A stretch of 64,000 nucleotides of DNA from JAGLSB01 sp023135955 (GCA_030673645.1 DAOVIO010000008.1:3180-67179); one strand, 5' to 3'; counted from the stretch's first letter, positions 26,804 through 36,168 are shown. The notes: generated from the letters alone by a model not told the origin. Numbers and translations: made by a program.

Positions 26804-27538
26804 TTATTGAATAGAAGTCTTGGCCTGAGCCCTGAAAATTTCCTTATTTAATTCTTTGTTCTTAGCCTGGAAAACATAGCCATTATTAATTTCCTGATAA
26901 AAAATCACCACCTCATCATTGAGATGTGCTTCTGAAACAAAACGGATTTCAAATTCTGTAATTTGAAATTTACCGCTGTGATAGTCATCGAGTGAATCTA
27001 TGCACCATTGGATATATTTTGTATTATTTACATGGTTATAAACATCTATATCTGAATAAAGGACCTTGAGTTCACGAACAGAATCCATTCTTGCAGGCAA
27101 GTTTATTTGTCCAGGCTTTGCATCATATACACTATCCAATTCAGGAGGTATTCTCTGCAGACCGGGAGTAATACGTCTTGGCCTATGTGTTTTCGAATCG
27201 ACTAATAACCATGCACTTGAAGCTTGAATTTTAATTTCATTACCTGATGCATCAAAGACTTCAAAATCGCGGTAGGCAAATAGATTCTCATACTTTTTCC
27301 CCCATGTCTTTAGCTTCAGACTTTCGCCCCAACCAAGAGCATCTTTGATAAATATTTTCAGACCAGATAAAACCCACATTAGGCCCTCAGGTTTTAATGA
27401 ATGGTAACCCGCATTACAACTTTCGGCATGCATCCATGCACTTTCCTGTAGAATTTGAGCTATAGCAGAAATACGAATCTTTCCGTGTGGATTACATTGA
27501 AAAGAATAAATGAAATAATTATCAGACCACTTTGTCAT
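26804..27538 (-). CDS. Acyl-ACP thioesterase (FatA/FatB type)
   Basis: 244 residues forming a double hotdog fold. Hydrolyses acyl-ACP to release free fatty acids. The second hotdog has the family's catalytic stretch DVYNHVNNTKYIQWCIDSL (Asn/His pair), and the first has LQESAWMHAESCNAGY with the substrate-facing helix and GLMWVLSGLKIFI. Length matches bacterial PF01643 members. It stands alone on the minus strand, with a REPIN-like region downstream and a word-repeat element upstream. Chain-length specificity cannot be read from the sequence. Confidence 0.92.
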   Translation of the reverse strand: MTKWSDNYFIYSFQCNPHGKIRISAIAQILQESAWMHAESCNAGYHSLKPEGLMWVLSGLKIFIKDALGWGESLKLKTWGKKYENLFAYRDFEVFDASGNEIKIQASSAWLLVDSKTHRPRRITPGLQRIPPELDSVYDAKPGQINLPARMDSVRELKVLYSDIDVYNHVNNTKYIQWCIDSLDDYHSGKFQITEFEIRFVSEAHLNDEVVIFYQEINNGYVFQAKNKELNKEIFRAQAKTSIQ

Positions 27539-27548
27539 GTGTTGAGTT

Positions 27549-27781
27549 TTAAAAGTTGCTGGTTACTACTATATAACATGATACTGTTATTTTCAATTTA
27601 AAATTGCGGCTTTTTTGCCCGCACACTGGACTGGTTACTGGTTTAATTCCTTTCAGTCGTTGAGTTCGCTGTGCTCGGTTCTGGTTACTGAGTGCCGCCC
27701 TGAGCCTGAGGTCCCTGACTTGTCTAAGGGCCGAAGGGTGCTAGTTGGGACATGACACTAGCAACCAGCAACTAGCAACTA
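27549..27781. repeat. Word-repeat inverted element between thioesterase and aroE
   Basis: The left arm (27553-27570, AAGTTGCTGGTTACTACT) pairs with the right arm (27756-27780), whose reverse complement contains AGTTGCTGGTTGCTAGT. The interior holds a third copy of the CAGTCGTTGAG repeat (27644-27680), more CTGGTTACTG words, and CCCTGACTTGTCTAAGGG (27711-27730 region), a variant of the dispersed CCCTGAGCTTGTCGAAGGG palindrome. The right arm supplies the TAG stop codon of aroE. Same architecture as the element at 16918-17208. Confidence 0.65.
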
Positions 27782-28525
27782 AACCAAATTCCATATTTTC
27801 CAGGATTCCTCAGCTTGATTTACAAGCATTTGGTATCCATTCAGGATTTTGGCGCCCATTTCTTCTCCTTTTTTCATAAATAAAGTAATTTCAGGATTAT
27901 ATACCAGATCATACAAAACATGTTTCCGTGTGAGAAAATTATATGGGATATCGGGACATTCTTCAATTTTAGGATATGTGCCCAATGGACTGGTATTCAC
28001 AATTAATAAATTATCCAGAATAATATTTTCGTTCAAATCTTTATATACGATATCGGCTTTATTAGTAGAACGGCTAACCAAAGTAGTTTTGATCCCGGAA
28101 TTTTGAAGTGCAAAATCAACAGCCTTGGAAGCTCCACCTGTACCTAAAATTAAAGCCGATGTAATGTCCTTTGACAAAAATGGATTTAGAGCGTTTAAAA
28201 AACCAGGAGCATCTGTATTGTATCCTGTCAGAGTTCGTTTTCCACTAAAATATTCAATTTTGATTGAATTTACTGCTCCAATTTTTCCTGCCACATCATC
28301 CACCTTGTCGAGGTAATTAATGACTTTCTCTTTATACGGAATTGTAACATTTAATCCACGTAAGTCAGGATTACTATCCAGTAAGCTCCGTAACTCTTCT
28401 ATGGTTTCTATAGGGAAATTTAAATACTCAGAATCTGAAATATTTTCCTTTCTGAATTTTTCAGCAAAGTAACTCGCAGAGAATGAGTGGCTAAGAGGAA
28501 ATCCTACTAAACCGTATACTTTCAT
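27779..28525 (-). CDS. aroE: Shikimate 5-dehydrogenase AroE
   Basis: NADPH-dependent reduction of 3-dehydroshikimate to shikimate in aromatic amino-acid synthesis. 248 residues, the short Bacteroidota form. Substrate-binding motif GFPLSHSFSASYF (residues 8-20), catalytic Lys in NVTIPYKEKV, cofactor loop GTGGASKAVDF, then NTSPLG and GYQMLVNQAEESWKIW at the C-terminus. It is the last gene of a leftward cluster after the DUF368 gene (109 nt gap). The stop TAG is formed by the adjacent word repeat. Confidence 0.95.
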   Translation of the reverse strand: MKVYGLVGFPLSHSFSASYFAEKFRKENISDSEYLNFPIETIEELRSLLDSNPDLRGLNVTIPYKEKVINYLDKVDDVAGKIGAVNSIKIEYFSGKRTLTGYNTDAPGFLNALNPFLSKDITSALILGTGGASKAVDFALQNSGIKTTLVSRSTNKADIVYKDLNENIILDNLLIVNTSPLGTYPKIEECPDIPYNFLTRKHVLYDLVYNPEITLFMKKGEEMGAKILNGYQMLVNQAEESWKIWNLV

Positions 28526-28608
28526 TATTTTGTTTTAATTTCTTTTTTGAATATCCTTGCTTACCTCAGGCAGAGAATATCGATTATTGATTTTAGATTT
28601 GGACTCTT

Positions 28609-28632
28609 TCCTTCATCATTCATCATTCATAA
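28609..28632. repeat. Short word repeat TTCATCATTCATCATTCAT
   Basis: A simple degenerate repeat immediately downstream of the TAG stop of the DUF368 gene (minus strand reads TAG, then AATTATGAATGATGAATGATG). One of several such words located at TAG stops in this window. Confidence 0.6.
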
Positions 28633-28634
28633 TT

Positions 28635-29555
28635 CTACTCGTCAGAAGCCCCAGCTAATCTTGTAATCAGAAAAATAATTAAAAAACCTGCAACGGCAAT
28701 CAAAATAGCCGGATAAAAATCCGAATTTAAACTAGTATCCGATGGCAGGATATTACGTTGAATTAGTGGTTGTAATTCTCCATGACGATCAGTAAAACTT
28801 TCCAGGGTTTCCTTCCAGGGCCAAATCTTGTTTAACGAACCTCCCATAAAACCAGCTAGCAACGCAATGGTCTGAAACCTGAACTTTTTTAGCAACCATG
28901 AAAGCAAATTAGAAAACGAGATCAATCCAACTACTGCCCCAGCAGCAAAAATAGCGATTACCGATATTTTAAACTCGGTTACTGCAGAAAGTATATATTG
29001 ATATTTCCCCAGAAGAACTAAAATGAAACTGCCAGAAATCCCGGGTAATATCATTGCACAAATAGCAATTGAACCTGAAAGAAATATAAACCATGATGAA
29101 GTGGAAGTCTCAGCTGGTGTAATAGTCGTAATCCAGAACGCCAGTACAAAACCAACAATTAGAGAAAGCACAATACTAAGATTCCACTTTTTAATGTCTT
29201 TGATAATATATATTACCGATGCAACAATAAGTCCGAAGAAAAATGACCATATATAAACCGGATGATTCGTCAGAAGATGTTCAATAAGATGAGCCAATGA
29301 AAAAATACTTATAAGAATTCCAGAAAATACAGCCAAAAGAAAATTTCCATTTATTTTTTTCCAAAAATCAATGAACTTAAATTTCAGAATTAATTTTAAT
29401 GCTTCCCCGTTAACAGATTTGATTGAATGAATAAGCTCCTCATAAATACCGGTAATAAATGCTATTGTTCCACCTGATACACCAGGAACAACATCGGAAG
29501 CGCCCATTCCAATACCTTTCAGCCAAATGACTAAATAATCCTTTAAAGTCCTCAT
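28635..29555 (-). CDS. DUF368 membrane protein, probable undecaprenyl-phosphate translocase (PopT-like)
   Basis: 306 residues with about eight to nine hydrophobic segments. The DUF368 signature is clear: KGIGMGASDVVPGVSGGTIAFITGIYE near the N-terminus and a second repeat-like MILPGISGSFILVLLGKY near 175. From recent literature, DUF368 proteins (PopT) recycle the undecaprenyl-phosphate carrier across the inner membrane for envelope synthesis; I apply that by family. The start overlaps the end of the phosphosulfolactate synthase gene by 4 nt (ATGA type), so the two are translationally coupled. Confidence 0.88.
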   Translation of the reverse strand: MRTLKDYLVIWLKGIGMGASDVVPGVSGGTIAFITGIYEELIHSIKSVNGEALKLILKFKFIDFWKKINGNFLLAVFSGILISIFSLAHLIEHLLTNHPVYIWSFFFGLIVASVIYIIKDIKKWNLSIVLSLIVGFVLAFWITTITPAETSTSSWFIFLSGSIAICAMILPGISGSFILVLLGKYQYILSAVTEFKISVIAIFAAGAVVGLISFSNLLSWLLKKFRFQTIALLAGFMGGSLNKIWPWKETLESFTDRHGELQPLIQRNILPSDTSLNSDFYPAILIAVAGFLIIFLITRLAGASDE

Positions 29556-30334
29556 AATTTGTAACCCTGAAATTCTTCTGGCAGATAATTAAAAAAGGTA
29601 TCTCCTCTCAATCCAAGCCTTAAAGCTTCCAATGCAACAACTTCGCCTGGAGCAATATTGCCAAGATTAACATTGGCTCCAAGTAAATCTATAAACCATA
29701 CTTGCTGATTCTTTATTGGAGCTTCCCATAATACATTTTCACCTTTAACATTCTCCAATATATCATCAACTAATTCAATATTTGCTGATCCATCTCTGTT
29801 ATATATTCCAATAGTTCCACTTTCTCTTGCTTCCGCTATTACCTTCCATGCACCCGCTTCAAGTTCCTTTTTCATAAAACTTACCCATACATCATGAGGT
29901 ATTTCATTTCCTTTTACCTTCGATCCTACTTCAGAAAAAACTTTAAAATCCTTACTAAGCTTATTAACATACTCCAGCTTTTCATCATGATCAATTTGCA
30001 TAGAACCATCTGACACTTCAACAGTTTCCATTCCCATTTTTGAAACAAAACTTCTAAATTCATCAAACTTATTCCTTACAATATATGCTTCAAATAAGGT
30101 TCCCCCAAAATAAGGTTCCAAATTAGCTTTTCTATAGGCTTCTATTTTCTCCTTAACTTGTTTTGCAAAAATTGCAGTTCCAAAGCCAAATTTTACAAAA
30201 TCCGTGAATTCCTCACTACTATCAATAAAATTATAAGCCTCGTTAAGGCTTAAACCTTTATCCATCATCATGGTTACTCCTGAATTCCTTGGCTTTGCAG
30301 GCCGATCAGGCAGGAATGAAATATTAGTATTCAT
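29552..30334 (-). CDS. Phosphosulfolactate synthase (ComA-like)
   Basis: 260 residues of family PF02679. Motifs: RPAKPRNSGVTMMMDKGLS at the N-terminus, VKFGFGTA, PYFGGTLFEA, VEVSDGSM, EVGSK, and a late LLGANVNLGNIAPGEVVALE. The characterised enzyme adds sulfite to phosphoenolpyruvate to give (R)-phosphosulfolactate, the first step of one coenzyme M route. No other coenzyme M gene is seen here, so in this organism the product may serve sulfonate or sulfonolipid synthesis (inference), or the substrate may differ. It is coupled to the DUF368 gene and follows the TPR gene by 95 nt. Confidence 0.9.
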   Translation of the reverse strand: MNTNISFLPDRPAKPRNSGVTMMMDKGLSLNEAYNFIDSSEEFTDFVKFGFGTAIFAKQVKEKIEAYRKANLEPYFGGTLFEAYIVRNKFDEFRSFVSKMGMETVEVSDGSMQIDHDEKLEYVNKLSKDFKVFSEVGSKVKGNEIPHDVWVSFMKKELEAGAWKVIAEARESGTIGIYNRDGSANIELVDDILENVKGENVLWEAPIKNQQVWFIDLLGANVNLGNIAPGEVVALEALRLGLRGDTFFNYLPEEFQGYKL

Positions 30335-30429
30335 ATTTATAGTTTTATTTAAATGAATTTTAGAGTTTGAAATTAAATTAATTCAAATCCCGAGAAAAAA
30401 GATTAAAATCACACAGAAAGAATATATTA

Positions 30430-31836
30430 TCAGGACTTTGACTTGATCAGATTATTTATTTTTTTTATATTTTTTCCTTGAGGATAAACCTTATAAAACA
30501 ATTTAATTCCACCCTTTCCCAGTTCAACAGCCTTTTCAAGATACTTCATTCCTGCTTTTTTATCATTCAGTTGAAAATATACTGCAGCAATAATGTAGAG
30601 AATGTCTTGTGAATTTATATTATTCGAAGATGCTTTTTGCAAAATAATCAGAGCATCACCAAATTCATTCTTTTCTGTATACAAAAAGGCTAAACGAATC
30701 CATGCTTCTCTATCCTTGGGATCTAATTTACACACCTGACGGAAACATTTCTCAGCCTCACCAGATAACTTTTGTATAGAATATATTTCTCCTAAAGTAT
30801 ACCAATACTCAGGATTATCTCTATCGAAATCTATAGCTTTCAGAATATATGTTCTGGCTTCACTAAGCTTTTCCTGTTGCATATATGACAGTCCGGCACC
30901 ATACCATCCATCAGCAAATGTATTATCAATTTCAATAAGTTTCTTATATATTTCCAGCGCCTTATTATAATCTTCTAACTCTTCATAACTTTCTCCAAGA
31001 AAATTCCAGGCTTGTAAATTCTCTGGTTCGATTTTCAGAAATTCCTCATAAACTTTTATAGCCTCATGATAATTGTTCTCATCAGCATAAATATGTGCTT
31101 TATTGAAATAGGCCAAGCCATATGAGAGATTAATTGCAATGGCATAATCGTAACATTCGTGTGCTTTTGGCAAGTCATTTATTTTGGTATAAATAACTCC
31201 AAGATTATGCCATACATTTTCGGAATAGCTATCTACATCGAGGTATTTATTATAATATTCTATACTAGCCTTGAAATTTTGTATTCTTTCATTATAATAA
31301 CCAAGATCATAAAGAACAGACAAATTATTTGGATCAGACTTATTAGCCATCCTTAAGTATTTTAGAGCAAAATTATATTGTCTTGCATTTTCAAATGCAA
31401 TACTAATATTGATATAAATGTCTACGGAATCTCCATCGGTTTTTTCCAGAGCAAGATCAAATACTTTCTCAGCTTCTCTGAATTTCGACATACTTACAAG
31501 GGCAGTCCCTTTTAATAAAAAATAATCAGAATCTTCTTTTTCATACTTTGCGAATTTATCCAGGGACTGAAGTGCACTATCAGCCTCTCCAGATTCTAAT
31601 TGTGTATGAACTAGCTTTACCCTCAGATCGTATGAACCAGGATGTTGTCTTAATGCCTTCTCAGCCGCCTCATAAGCATGCTTATAATCACGTAGGTCAA
31701 GATAATAATCTATTATTTCCTCAAACTCCTCAACATCAAAGAAATAAGACCTTCTTGCTTTCAACATATCCTCATACTTCTGAAGTACCAGTTGAAATTC
31801 ATTATCATTTTGCATCTTCCCTTGTCCTTTATCCAT
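30430..31836 (-). CDS. Tetratricopeptide (TPR) repeat protein
   Basis: About 468 residues built almost wholly from 34-residue TPR units (for example AWNFLGESYEELEDYNKALEI and GWYGAGLSYMQQEKLSEARTY), about eleven in series. No signal peptide or membrane segment, so a cytosolic scaffold. I prefer the ATG at 31836: an in-frame TTG at 31845 is only about 12 nt from a perfect -7 box (TAATTTTG, 31857-31864) and would lie at or before the transcription start. First gene of the leftward unit TPR - comA-like - DUF368 - aroE. Partner unknown. Confidence 0.88.
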   Translation of the reverse strand: MDKGQGKMQNDNEFQLVLQKYEDMLKARRSYFFDVEEFEEIIDYYLDLRDYKHAYEAAEKALRQHPGSYDLRVKLVHTQLESGEADSALQSLDKFAKYEKEDSDYFLLKGTALVSMSKFREAEKVFDLALEKTDGDSVDIYINISIAFENARQYNFALKYLRMANKSDPNNLSVLYDLGYYNERIQNFKASIEYYNKYLDVDSYSENVWHNLGVIYTKINDLPKAHECYDYAIAINLSYGLAYFNKAHIYADENNYHEAIKVYEEFLKIEPENLQAWNFLGESYEELEDYNKALEIYKKLIEIDNTFADGWYGAGLSYMQQEKLSEARTYILKAIDFDRDNPEYWYTLGEIYSIQKLSGEAEKCFRQVCKLDPKDREAWIRLAFLYTEKNEFGDALIILQKASSNNINSQDILYIIAAVYFQLNDKKAGMKYLEKAVELGKGGIKLFYKVYPQGKNIKKINNLIKSKS

Positions 31837-31856
31837 TATGTTCAAAATCTAAGCTG

Positions 31857-31864
31857 CAAAATTA
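31857..31864 (-). promoter_or_regulatory. Candidate -7 promoter element of the TPR-comA-DUF368-aroE unit
   Basis: Minus-strand TAATTTTG followed by CA, a full match to TAnnTTTG, 21 nt upstream of the chosen ATG. No clear -33 partner. It helps to decide the TPR gene start. Confidence 0.45.
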
Positions 31865-31919
31865 GAAATATTTTGCAATTGAATGAGCTTAGTAAGTTAT
31901 TTTATAAGTTATTTAATTT

Positions 31920-34496
31920 TTACTCTACCGGAGTTTCTCTCGAACTTATTCTGGCAATCTGGTAATATCTAGAAATCAACGAATTTTTCAAGTCAGAAAG
32001 ATCATTTAATAAGCTTGTATGCGAAGCAAGATCTGTTGTAATATTGTCCCAATACTTATTTAACTCCGAAATGAGATATTCACCATTTTTGCTAATCCTC
32101 TGATTAAATCCTAGTTTATCTAAATCGATTATAGTTGAGTTTAATCTGTAGTATGCATCATTAAATAATACCAGACTTTGTGCTGTTTCTTTTCCATATA
32201 ATTTCACAAGCACCTTCCAACTGGAGAAGGTTGGATTATAGGCTGAAGAATTCCATAAATAATCCAATGAACTTAATAAGCGAATCAGATTTAATTCCGT
32301 GAAATTCTCAAGATCAAACAGACATTCGTAGTTTAGCATTTCAGGGGTAATTCCAATCATCTTAGTATTGAATCCATCGAATAAACTTCCTGTTAGAGCT
32401 CTTCCGGCATATAGTGAATAATAACTTCCGGTAAGACAGCTCTCTTTACGCATATTGGAATGCATACTTAGCAGACTAACAGAATTACCTGAATAATTAT
32501 AGATATCAGAAGGATCAATAAATTCAGGAAACTCAACTGCTCCTGTCCATAAAGTTTTCGTGAAATTCATTCCCAGATCATCAATATTGTCAAAATACAA
32601 TCTACTGACTAACTCATTATTTTTCTGATCTGAATTAGAAAGAAAGAAAGGATGAAGATATTTTGGTGTTGTTGCAGATATTTTGAGTTCGCTAGATAAA
32701 CTCTTCCAAAATATTCTTTCGCCATCAATGAAATATGAATAATTATCCATTGATAAGGTATTCCGCATATTTCTAATTTGAATTTCCCTTAAGAATCTAT
32801 CTGAGAATATCCAAAAATCAGGTTTAATCCTATCAATTCGATTAACTAAACCAGCCAGGGCCGCTGCATCTTTAGCCAAGGCTTCTTCCAATTCAAGATC
32901 GCCAAAAACTTTACCTTCTTCCAAAGAATTTTGGGTTTCTATGAGTTTAACTGTCTCAAGAAAAACTCCCTTTTTTACATAATGATAAGAATCTTGAATA
33001 TTCTTAAAATGACTTAGCCAGGTTTTTGTCAATTCATCGATTTGAGCAGTAGACAAATTCTGCGAAGCAATTTTTGCAATAAATTTATTGAAACCAAATT
33101 CCCGAAGGAGATTTAACCACTCAGAATATTCTGTATAATTATCATTAATAAAATATGGGATAATTGCAGTTCGTTCAGTATAATCGGGGTAATCGCTAAT
33201 ATTATAATGATGATAAATCTCATTGTTCTCATCAATTAGCTGAGTAAAAGTATTAATTGCATGACCTAATCCTTCAACATCGCTATAATCTATAAAAATC
33301 AAATTATCACCATTCGATAAATCCTTGATATAGTAGGCCTGTTTCTTCCCTTCCAGTTCTTGTACGGGTAACCGATCTGAAAATTGTGAAGAAAGATCAT
33401 TTAAACCAAAACTAATTACAAAAGGATAGGATTCGCTATCAATTCTTCTATATCTGTAAGTATAATTTTCGCTTTTTGCTGAAATCAATCCTTTTTCCTG
33501 TAGAGCCATTTTGAGATTATTGAACAATACTCTCTCATGACTGTTCGCACTTTTCGGAAGTATAAATAGTGGAGGGGTTTTTTCTTCTTTCTCGTTTAAT
33601 ATGAAAGTTTCGAGTGGTCTATAAGATTCCGACTTTCGAGGGCCAGGAATTAAGTAAGCCGATTTATCAAGAATTGTATCAAAATATGGCTGTAATTGTT
33701 CAAGATAAGTGAAGTTCTTAGTTGTATATTCAAATCTCACAAAATCGATATACATTTCCCCGGTACCTTTTAATCCTGCAAATATTTTGACATAGCGTGT
33801 ATCATCCGGTATATTCCCTTCTTCATAAGGAAAATTACCGGCACGAGCAACGATTTCTGCCCATCCGAACTCTGAAATATTTTCATTTCCCGCAAAATTA
33901 AAACCTTTGAACGCCTGATTAATTTCACGATCATATTCCGGGTGATAAGCTTTGGATTTAATAAGAACCTTATTTTTATCGTAATAAAACAAACTAATAT
34001 TTACTGCATCAAAAACACCTGTTCCAAATCTATCCATATTGGAAACAATATTTTTTAAACGCAGGTCTAATCTTAGCATATAATTTCCAGGAATAACTTT
34101 AATATAATCACTTATAATTCCTTCCCCTTGATTATCAGTTTCATTACAAACATCCTTAACTATTTTTATGGCATGAGTTCCTTTTGATGCCTCATCATGT
34201 AGAAAAGTGAGTTCATCTTCTATATCTGTCCAAAACACATTCTCACCAACCTTTTTCCAACCCGGCAAACTAAAAGACAGTTTCAAAGTATCTGCCATAT
34301 AATGTTTTCCTTTTTCGAAAGAAGGATTTGAAATTAGATTTTTCTTACTTAATTCTCTTTTGCGTATATTTTCAGGTACCTGACCTGAATGAAGTCCTGA
34401 CCATTGAGGAGCCGTAGTTAAAGGTTGATTTTCCTGTTTGCAAGAGCTAAACACAATTAAAATAAAGAGAAAATATTTTATAGTATATGTTGACAT
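31920..34496 (-). CDS. Large lipoprotein with carbohydrate-binding-like domain and degenerate glycosidase-like barrel
   Basis: 858 residues; lipobox FSSC (Cys19). Residues 50-260 look like a beta-sandwich carbohydrate-binding module (NLISNPSFEKG start, MYIDFVRFEY end). Residues about 300-410 resemble the alpha/beta GH20b-type domain that precedes hexosaminidase barrels (LPKSANSHERVLFNNLKMAL; FIDYSDVEGLGHAINTFTQL). After DYPDYTERTAIIPYF a barrel-like region of GH20/GH84 type follows, but I do not find a convincing catalytic acidic pair, so activity is doubtful. The C-terminal 200 residues are helical. Located alone, divergent from ffh. Binding or turnover of an amino-sugar polymer is a guess based on fold resemblance only. 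Confidence 0.6.
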   Translation of the reverse strand: MSTYTIKYFLFILIVFSSCKQENQPLTTAPQWSGLHSGQVPENIRKRELSKKNLISNPSFEKGKHYMADTLKLSFSLPGWKKVGENVFWTDIEDELTFLHDEASKGTHAIKIVKDVCNETDNQGEGIISDYIKVIPGNYMLRLDLRLKNIVSNMDRFGTGVFDAVNISLFYYDKNKVLIKSKAYHPEYDREINQAFKGFNFAGNENISEFGWAEIVARAGNFPYEEGNIPDDTRYVKIFAGLKGTGEMYIDFVRFEYTTKNFTYLEQLQPYFDTILDKSAYLIPGPRKSESYRPLETFILNEKEEKTPPLFILPKSANSHERVLFNNLKMALQEKGLISAKSENYTYRYRRIDSESYPFVISFGLNDLSSQFSDRLPVQELEGKKQAYYIKDLSNGDNLIFIDYSDVEGLGHAINTFTQLIDENNEIYHHYNISDYPDYTERTAIIPYFINDNYTEYSEWLNLLREFGFNKFIAKIASQNLSTAQIDELTKTWLSHFKNIQDSYHYVKKGVFLETVKLIETQNSLEEGKVFGDLELEEALAKDAAALAGLVNRIDRIKPDFWIFSDRFLREIQIRNMRNTLSMDNYSYFIDGERIFWKSLSSELKISATTPKYLHPFFLSNSDQKNNELVSRLYFDNIDDLGMNFTKTLWTGAVEFPEFIDPSDIYNYSGNSVSLLSMHSNMRKESCLTGSYYSLYAGRALTGSLFDGFNTKMIGITPEMLNYECLFDLENFTELNLIRLLSSLDYLWNSSAYNPTFSSWKVLVKLYGKETAQSLVLFNDAYYRLNSTIIDLDKLGFNQRISKNGEYLISELNKYWDNITTDLASHTSLLNDLSDLKNSLISRYYQIARISSRETPVE

Positions 34497-34723
34497 ATAT
34501 AAATTAATTCAAATTATGAGTTTAAAGATAAGTAAATCCTATGAATTGCTAGTAATAAAAAATATCTTCCTATTATAAATTTAGATGCTATTTTTTAACA
34601 AATAGTTGCAAGTGATTTTAATATTTATATTAACTGTTGTCTACTAAAAAACATGCACTCGAAAATATCTGATATTAATAATGCTATTCTAGCCTTCTGC
34701 TTTCCCTTCTCATCAAATTTATA

Positions 34724-34731
34724 TATTTTTG
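34724..34731 (+). promoter_or_regulatory. Candidate ffh -7 promoter element
   Basis: TATTTTTG followed by CA matches TAnnTTTG. It includes the first bases of an in-frame TTG at 34729, so that TTG cannot be the translation start if this promoter is used; the ATG at 34753 is then the start. Confidence 0.5.
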
Positions 34732-34752
34732 CAAGCACAAAATTCAAAGAGA

Positions 34753-36093
34753 ATGTTTGAGAAATTAAGTGAAAGATTAGAAAGATCGTTCAAAATTTTA
34801 AAAGGTCAAGGTACAATTACTGAAATTAATGTTTCAGAAACCCTGAAAGACTTGCGTCGGGCACTTTTGGACGCCGATGTTAACTTTAAAATTGCAAAGA
34901 GTTTTACCGACTCTATAAAAGAGAAAGCTTTGGGTCAAAATGTCCTGAATGCGGTTAAGCCGGGACAAATGATGATAAAAATTGTCCATGAGGAGCTAAC
35001 TGGCTTGATGGGGAAAAGCAGCGAAGAAGTTAATGTTAAAGCAAATCCTGCAATTATTTTAATTGCCGGTCTGCAAGGTTCTGGTAAAACTACTTTTACA
35101 GGAAAACTTGCGAATCATTTAAAAACCAAAAAAAGTAAAAATCCTTTATTAGTAGCATGCGATGTTTACCGTCCTGCAGCTATTGAACAATTAAAGGTTT
35201 TGGGTGAACAAATAGAAGTTCCCGTCTATATCGAAGAAGACAGAAAGGATCCGGTTAAAATTGCTAAGAACGCAATTAAGCAGGCTAAAAATTCCGGGAA
35301 TGACGTTGTGATTATTGATACTGCTGGGCGTTTGGCTATAGATAAAGAGATGATGCAGGAAATCTCCAGTATTAAGAAATCTGTAAATCCTCATGAGATT
35401 CTTTTCGTTGTAGATTCAATGACAGGGCAGGATGCTGTAAATACTGCTGCTGAATTTAACAAGCAGTTGGATTTTGACGGTGTGGTGCTAACAAAACTTG
35501 ATGGTGATACAAGAGGAGGGGCAGCTTTATCTATACGAGCAGTTGTCAATAAACCTATAAAATTTGTTGGAACGGGTGAAAAAATGGATGCTATAGATGT
35601 TTTCCATCCAAGCAGAATGGCAGACAGGATTCTTGGCATGGGTGATATTGTTTCACTTGTTGAGAGAGCCCAGGAGCAATTTGATGCTGATGAAGCAAGA
35701 CAACTTCAAAAGAAAATAGCTAAAAACCAATTTAGTTTTGATGACTTCCTTGCTCAGATACAACAAATTAAGAAAATGGGTAATATCAAGGAATTAGCCG
35801 GTATGATTCCTGGAGTTGGAAAAGCTATTAAAGATATGGATATTGACGATGATGCTTTTAAAGGAATAGAAGCAATTATTAAATCAATGACCCCTGTTGA
35901 AAGAGATAATCCTACAATATTAAATGGCAGTCGCAGAAAAAGAATTGCTACCGGTTCAGGAACAAATATACAAGAGGTAAACAGGCTGATAAAGCAATTT
36001 GATGATACCCGAAAAATGATGAAAATGATGTCGGGAAGCAAAGGGAAGAATATGGCCAGGATGATGGGGAATATGCCTGGGATGGGGAGGTAG
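34753..36093 (+). CDS. ffh: Signal recognition particle protein Ffh
   Basis: GTPase of the signal recognition particle that brings nascent membrane proteins to FtsY and SecYEG. From the ATG at 34753 it has 446 residues, a normal length; MFEKLSERLERSFKILKG is the family N-terminus, whereas an upstream TTG would overlap the promoter. G motifs: GLQGSGKTTFTGKLA, DTAGRLAID and TKLDGDTRGGAAL. The Met-rich M domain follows (FDDFLAQIQQIKKMGNIKEL to MARMMGNMPGMGR). folD follows on the same strand after a repeat and a palindrome. The stop TAG abuts a word repeat. Confidence 0.97.
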   Translation: MFEKLSERLERSFKILKGQGTITEINVSETLKDLRRALLDADVNFKIAKSFTDSIKEKALGQNVLNAVKPGQMMIKIVHEELTGLMGKSSEEVNVKANPAIILIAGLQGSGKTTFTGKLANHLKTKKSKNPLLVACDVYRPAAIEQLKVLGEQIEVPVYIEEDRKDPVKIAKNAIKQAKNSGNDVVIIDTAGRLAIDKEMMQEISSIKKSVNPHEILFVVDSMTGQDAVNTAAEFNKQLDFDGVVLTKLDGDTRGGAALSIRAVVNKPIKFVGTGEKMDAIDVFHPSRMADRILGMGDIVSLVERAQEQFDADEARQLQKKIAKNQFSFDDFLAQIQQIKKMGNIKELAGMIPGVGKAIKDMDIDDDAFKGIEAIIKSMTPVERDNPTILNGSRRKRIATGSGTNIQEVNRLIKQFDDTRKMMKMMSGSKGKNMARMMGNMPGMGR

Positions 36094-36130
36094 TGTGGTT
36101 GAGTGGTTGAATGGTTGAATGGTTGAGTGG
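36094..36130. repeat. Word repeat GGTTGAGTGGTTGAATGG directly after the ffh stop
   Basis: About five degenerate 8-nt units (GGTTGAGT, GGTTGAAT) start immediately after the TAG stop of ffh. Noncoding: frames contain TGA repeatedly. Confidence 0.65.
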
Positions 36131-36168
36131 TGATATAGCCAATAGTATATAATCAGAAGGATTCGTAA

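Noticed and set aside
27711..27740. Coding or RNA gene in the GC-richer part of the thioesterase-aroE gap
   Set aside because: The segment is a variant of a dispersed CCCTGAG...GAAGGG palindrome; no tRNA or other RNA fold was seen.
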